From contig CAYFYY010000007.1 of assembly GCA_964347475.1 (NCBI GenBank), positions 21,430 to 85,429 of the forward strand: DNA of 64,000 nucleotides, given 5' to 3'. Source of the stretch: GCA-020356105 sp964347475. Its GTDB lineage: Bacteria > Pseudomonadota > Alphaproteobacteria > UBA8366 > JADFVY01. Below are positions 61,593-64,000 of this stretch, piece after piece. A program made the translations under genes and the position numbers. The stretch's first letter is position 1. Every line of letters starts with the position of its first letter. The notes beneath the pieces are model-generated. The model saw nothing but the letters and a program-made list of their open reading frames with translations. It was not told where the DNA came from and searched no databases.

Positions 61593-62903
61593 CTACCAGT
61601 AGCTGAGCGCGCCCTCGAACATCGTGTGCAGGTGCTCGGCGCCGATCTCCATCGGTGCGTTCTTCAACAGGCGCTGCTGCGGCAGGGTGCCTTTTATCAG
61701 CGCCTCGATGTCGGCGCTGCCGTAGCCGACGCCGCCGATGCCGTTGGGAATGCCGGTCGGCTTCATCAGCTCGACGATGCGCGCGCCGACCACCTCGCCG
61801 GCGTCCGCTTCGCCGGCGCCGCGCGTATCGGCGCCGAGGCACTCGGCGCCCTCGAGGTGCCGCTCGGGGCAGGCCGCGGCGGTGCTGCGGAACACCGACG
61901 GCGCGTTGACGATGACGCTCATGCCGTGCGGGATGATCGGCTCGTCGTCCGGGTAGCCGTCCGGCTGATAATCCCTGACCAGCCCGGCCACCGCATAGGC
62001 CATGCCGTGCGGCACGTGGACGCCGGAATTGCCGAAAGCGATGCCGGCCAGCGTCGAGGCCCACATCAGCCCCTCGCGCGCCTCGTGGTCGGACGCATCG
62101 GTCACGGCCCGAACCATGTATTTGCCGGCCAGCCGGAGCGCCTCGCGACAGCCGAGGTCGGACCACGGATTGGCGCCCTGGCTCATCGGCCGTTCGGCCG
62201 GCGTACGCGAACGCGTACGGCGGGTGAACGGCATCGCCGTATACGATTCCAGCGCGTGGCTGAGCACGTCGAAGGCGCTGCAGGCGACCACGTTGGCCGG
62301 CAGCGTATGCGTCGTCAGCGGGTCGATCAGTGCCAGCGTCGGCCGCAAATGGCGCGAGGCGATGCCGGTCTTGGCCTTCATCGAAAGCAGGTCGAACACC
62401 GCGATACCGGTGCATTCCGAGCCGGTGCCGGAGGTCGTCGGGCAGGCGATGTGCGGCTTCAGCCGGCCGGGCACGGGCCGGCCCTCGCCGACCGGGGCGT
62501 TGACGTACGCAAGGAAGTCGGCCGGGTAGGTCGCGTACAGGCTGGCCGCCTTGGCGGTGTCGATCACCGAGCCGCCGCCAACCGAGATGAAGCCGTCGAC
62601 CTTCGCCTCTTCGGCGAATTTCGTCGCCGCCTTGAAGGACTTGTCGGTCGGCTCGACCCTGACCTCGTCGTAATAGGCGACGTCCACGCCGGCCGCGGCG
62701 AGCGATGTCTTCACGATCGCCACATGCTCCAGCGCCGCCAGCCGCTTGTCGGTGAACAGGGCGATGCGTCCGATGCCGAGCGCCTTCGCCTGCTCGCCGG
62801 CCTCGCGCAGCGCGCCGGGCCCGTAGGCGATCGACGAGACGTCGACGGAGAACACGCCCTCGCCGCCCTCGGTCGCCGCGAAATAGTGATGACAGCAGCC
62901 CAT
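61593..62903 (-). CDS. Iron-containing alcohol dehydrogenase, hydroxyacid-oxoacid transhydrogenase (HOT) type
   Basis: 436 residues with GGAGGCGACC upstream. The N-terminus MGCCHHYFAATEGGEG is typical of HOT/ADHFE1 proteins. NAD binding: GGGSVIDTAKAAS. Metal binding: FDVLSHALESY and VPHGMAYAVAG, which supply the Asp and His ligands of family III alcohol dehydrogenases. The insert TRRTRSRTPAERPMSQGANPWSD is characteristic of this subgroup. HOT transfers hydride from a hydroxyacid such as 4-hydroxybutyrate to 2-oxoglutarate. It probably acts in the cytoplasm and is next to a GMC oxidoreductase gene. Confidence 0.9.
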   Translation of the reverse strand: MGCCHHYFAATEGGEGVFSVDVSSIAYGPGALREAGEQAKALGIGRIALFTDKRLAALEHVAIVKTSLAAAGVDVAYYDEVRVEPTDKSFKAATKFAEEAKVDGFISVGGGSVIDTAKAASLYATYPADFLAYVNAPVGEGRPVPGRLKPHIACPTTSGTGSECTGIAVFDLLSMKAKTGIASRHLRPTLALIDPLTTHTLPANVVACSAFDVLSHALESYTAMPFTRRTRSRTPAERPMSQGANPWSDLGCREALRLAGKYMVRAVTDASDHEAREGLMWASTLAGIAFGNSGVHVPHGMAYAVAGLVRDYQPDGYPDDEPIIPHGMSVIVNAPSVFRSTAAACPERHLEGAECLGADTRGAGEADAGEVVGARIVELMKPTGIPNGIGGVGYGSADIEALIKGTLPQQRLLKNAPMEIGAEHLHTMFEGALSYW

Positions 62904-62991
62904 GGTCGCCTCCGTTGCTTCAACGGTCGCGCGGCCGGCCCGCGACCCGCCGATAATAAACGCGCCTTCACGTGGACTCGCAACAGGAAGA

Positions 62992-64000
62992 TCAGGATTG
63001 CGCGTCTTCCCGTATCATATCGGACGCCTTTTCGCCGATCATGATGGCCGGCGCATTGGTATTTCCGGAAACGAGGTTCGGCATGATCGAGGCGTCGACG
63101 ACGCGCAGGCCTTCCAGCCCGTGCAGCCGCAAGCGCGGATCGACCACGGCCATGGGATCGGGGCCCATTTTGCACGTGCCGACCGGGTGGTAGATGGTCT
63201 GGCTGCGGTTGCGGGCATATTCCAGCAGTTCCTCGTCTGTCTGCACCGCTGCGCCCGGCTCATGCTCGCCGGAGATCAGCGAGCCGAGGGCCTTCGTGTT
63301 GGCGATCTTCCGCGTCACCTTGATGGCCGCGACGGCAATGCGTTGATCGGTGGGCGTCGAGAGATAATTCGGAATGATTGCCGGGTGCGCGGCCGGGTCG
63401 CCGGATTTGAGTTCGATGCGACCGCGGCTTTCCGGCCGCAGCTGACAGACGGATGCAGTGAAGGCGGAAAACCGGTGCGGGCCGTCGCCCGGCTTATCGG
63501 CGCTGAGCGGCTGGATGTGAAACTGGATGTCGGGCGTCTCGACATCCGGCGATGTCCTCGTGAACACGCAGACCTGGCTTGCCGCGATCGTCAGCGGCCC
63601 GGTGCGGAACAGCAGGTATTCGATCCCCATCAGCATCTTGCGGATCGGGTTGTTGACCTCGTCGTTCAGGGTGATCGGCTCTTTGGTCTTGTAGATCGAG
63701 CGGATCTGCAGATGGTCCTGCAGGTTCCGGCCGACCCCGGGCAGGTCGTGCAACGGCTCGATGCCGCTCTCCTTCAGATGCGCCGCGGGGCCGACGCCGG
63801 ACAGCATGAGGATCTGCGGCGAGCCGATCGCGCCGGCGGAGAGGATGATCTCGCCCCGGCAGCGCGCCTCCTGGCGCCGCCCCTTTACCGTCCAGGCGAT
63901 GCCGTTGGCGCGGCGCCCGTCGAACAGGATCCGCTGCACCAGCGCGTGGGTCTCGATACTAAGGTTGGCCCGGCGCTTGACGGGGTTGAGATAGCCCACC
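62992..64000 (-). CDS. GMC-family FAD oxidoreductase (choline-dehydrogenase type), N-terminus outside window
   Basis: About 336 residues of the C-terminal part are visible; the FAD-binding N-terminus lies outside, and the frame is open at the window edge. Family features are GEIILSAGAIGSPQILMLSGVGPAAHL (GMC signature 2), GVGRNLQDHL and the catalytic His-containing YHPVGTCKMG, followed by RVVDASIMPNLVSGNTNAPAIMIGEKA. Such flavoproteins oxidise alcohols or choline. It is upstream of the HOT-type dehydrogenase on the same strand, about 88 bp away. Confidence 0.9.
   Translation of the reverse strand, partial: VGYLNPVKRRANLSIETHALVQRILFDGRRANGIAWTVKGRRQEARCRGEIILSAGAIGSPQILMLSGVGPAAHLKESGIEPLHDLPGVGRNLQDHLQIRSIYKTKEPITLNDEVNNPIRKMLMGIEYLLFRTGPLTIAASQVCVFTRTSPDVETPDIQFHIQPLSADKPGDGPHRFSAFTASVCQLRPESRGRIELKSGDPAAHPAIIPNYLSTPTDQRIAVAAIKVTRKIANTKALGSLISGEHEPGAAVQTDEELLEYARNRSQTIYHPVGTCKMGPDPMAVVDPRLRLHGLEGLRVVDASIMPNLVSGNTNAPAIMIGEKASDMIREDAQS

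Overview
The window is about 64 kb of high-GC, gene-dense DNA with the gene content of a free-living, respiratory alphaproteobacterium, probably near the Rhodospirillales or other marine/soil lineages (inference). The supporting signs are the DUF2849-cysI-DUF934 sulfite reductase operon, many periplasmic lipoproteins, a TRAP transporter, several TauE/SafE exporters and palindromic intergenic repeats of a kind common in alphaproteobacteria. I see no rRNA, tRNA, CRISPR array, integrase or transposase. Two genes run off the ends: an ankyrin-repeat protein on the left and a GMC oxidoreductase on the right.

Layout. 0-3 kb: ankyrin protein, Cys-rich CWC protein and two lipoproteins. 3-11.4 kb: LOG-type phosphoribohydrolase, assimilatory sulfite reductase operon, a very large DUF2339 membrane protein, a creatinase-like M24 protein and xanthine phosphoribosyltransferase. 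11.6-18 kb: subtilisin-like lipoprotein, DsrE and TusA sulfur carriers, a FadL-type porin, a cyclophilin-like protein and OsmC. 18-22 kb: DUF1287, an MsrA homologue lacking its catalytic Cys, a 3-hydroxyisobutyrate-dehydrogenase-like enzyme and a double-CDGSH protein. 22-28.4 kb: GntR regulator with sulfolactate sulfo-lyase (suyAB), then a convergent operon of a CuyA/D-cysteine-desulfhydrase-like enzyme and two TauE/SafE exporters. 28.5-33.8 kb: three tandem paralogues of an unrecognised membrane-protein family, followed by a third, frameshifted TauE/SafE gene. 34-48 kb: mixed metabolism (Crp-type regulator, gamma-glutamyltransferase, phosphodiesterase, amidase, cytochrome c, HPF with cold-shock domain, Ldh-type dehydrogenase, TPP enzyme, membrane spermidine-synthase-like protein). 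48.2-56 kb: hpsN/hpsO/hpsP-like dehydrogenases with a TRAP transporter and a divergent LacI regulator. 56-61.6 kb: eight tandem genes for small membrane proteins with bacterial PH-like modules. 61.6-64 kb: iron-dependent hydroxyacid-oxoacid-transhydrogenase-type enzyme and the GMC oxidoreductase.

How the genes fit together. Sulfur runs through the window. The hps locus would import 2,3-dihydroxypropane-1-sulfonate (DHPS) and oxidise it to (R)-sulfolactate. SuyAB, 24 kb away under another regulator, would cleave sulfolactate to pyruvate and sulfite. The TauE/SafE proteins would export the sulfite, and the CuyA-like enzyme may feed in from cysteate. A ComC-like dehydrogenase lies between the two loci. 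Assimilatory sulfite reductase and the DsrE/TusA carriers handle reduced or assimilated sulfur. The substrate assignments are inferred from family resemblance and context, not from a search.

The best candidates for something undescribed are the two tandem paralogue arrays. The first (28.5-32.9 kb) encodes multi-pass membrane proteins with a C-terminal four-cysteine domain (motifs SSHPS and GGYC). The second (56-61.6 kb) is an eight-gene run of PH-like membrane proteins in which six genes overlap at start and stop codons. Three genes carry apparent frameshifts (30032-31529, 33021-33757, 56077-56599), two of them at homopolymers, so raw-read errors must be excluded before they are called pseudogenes.
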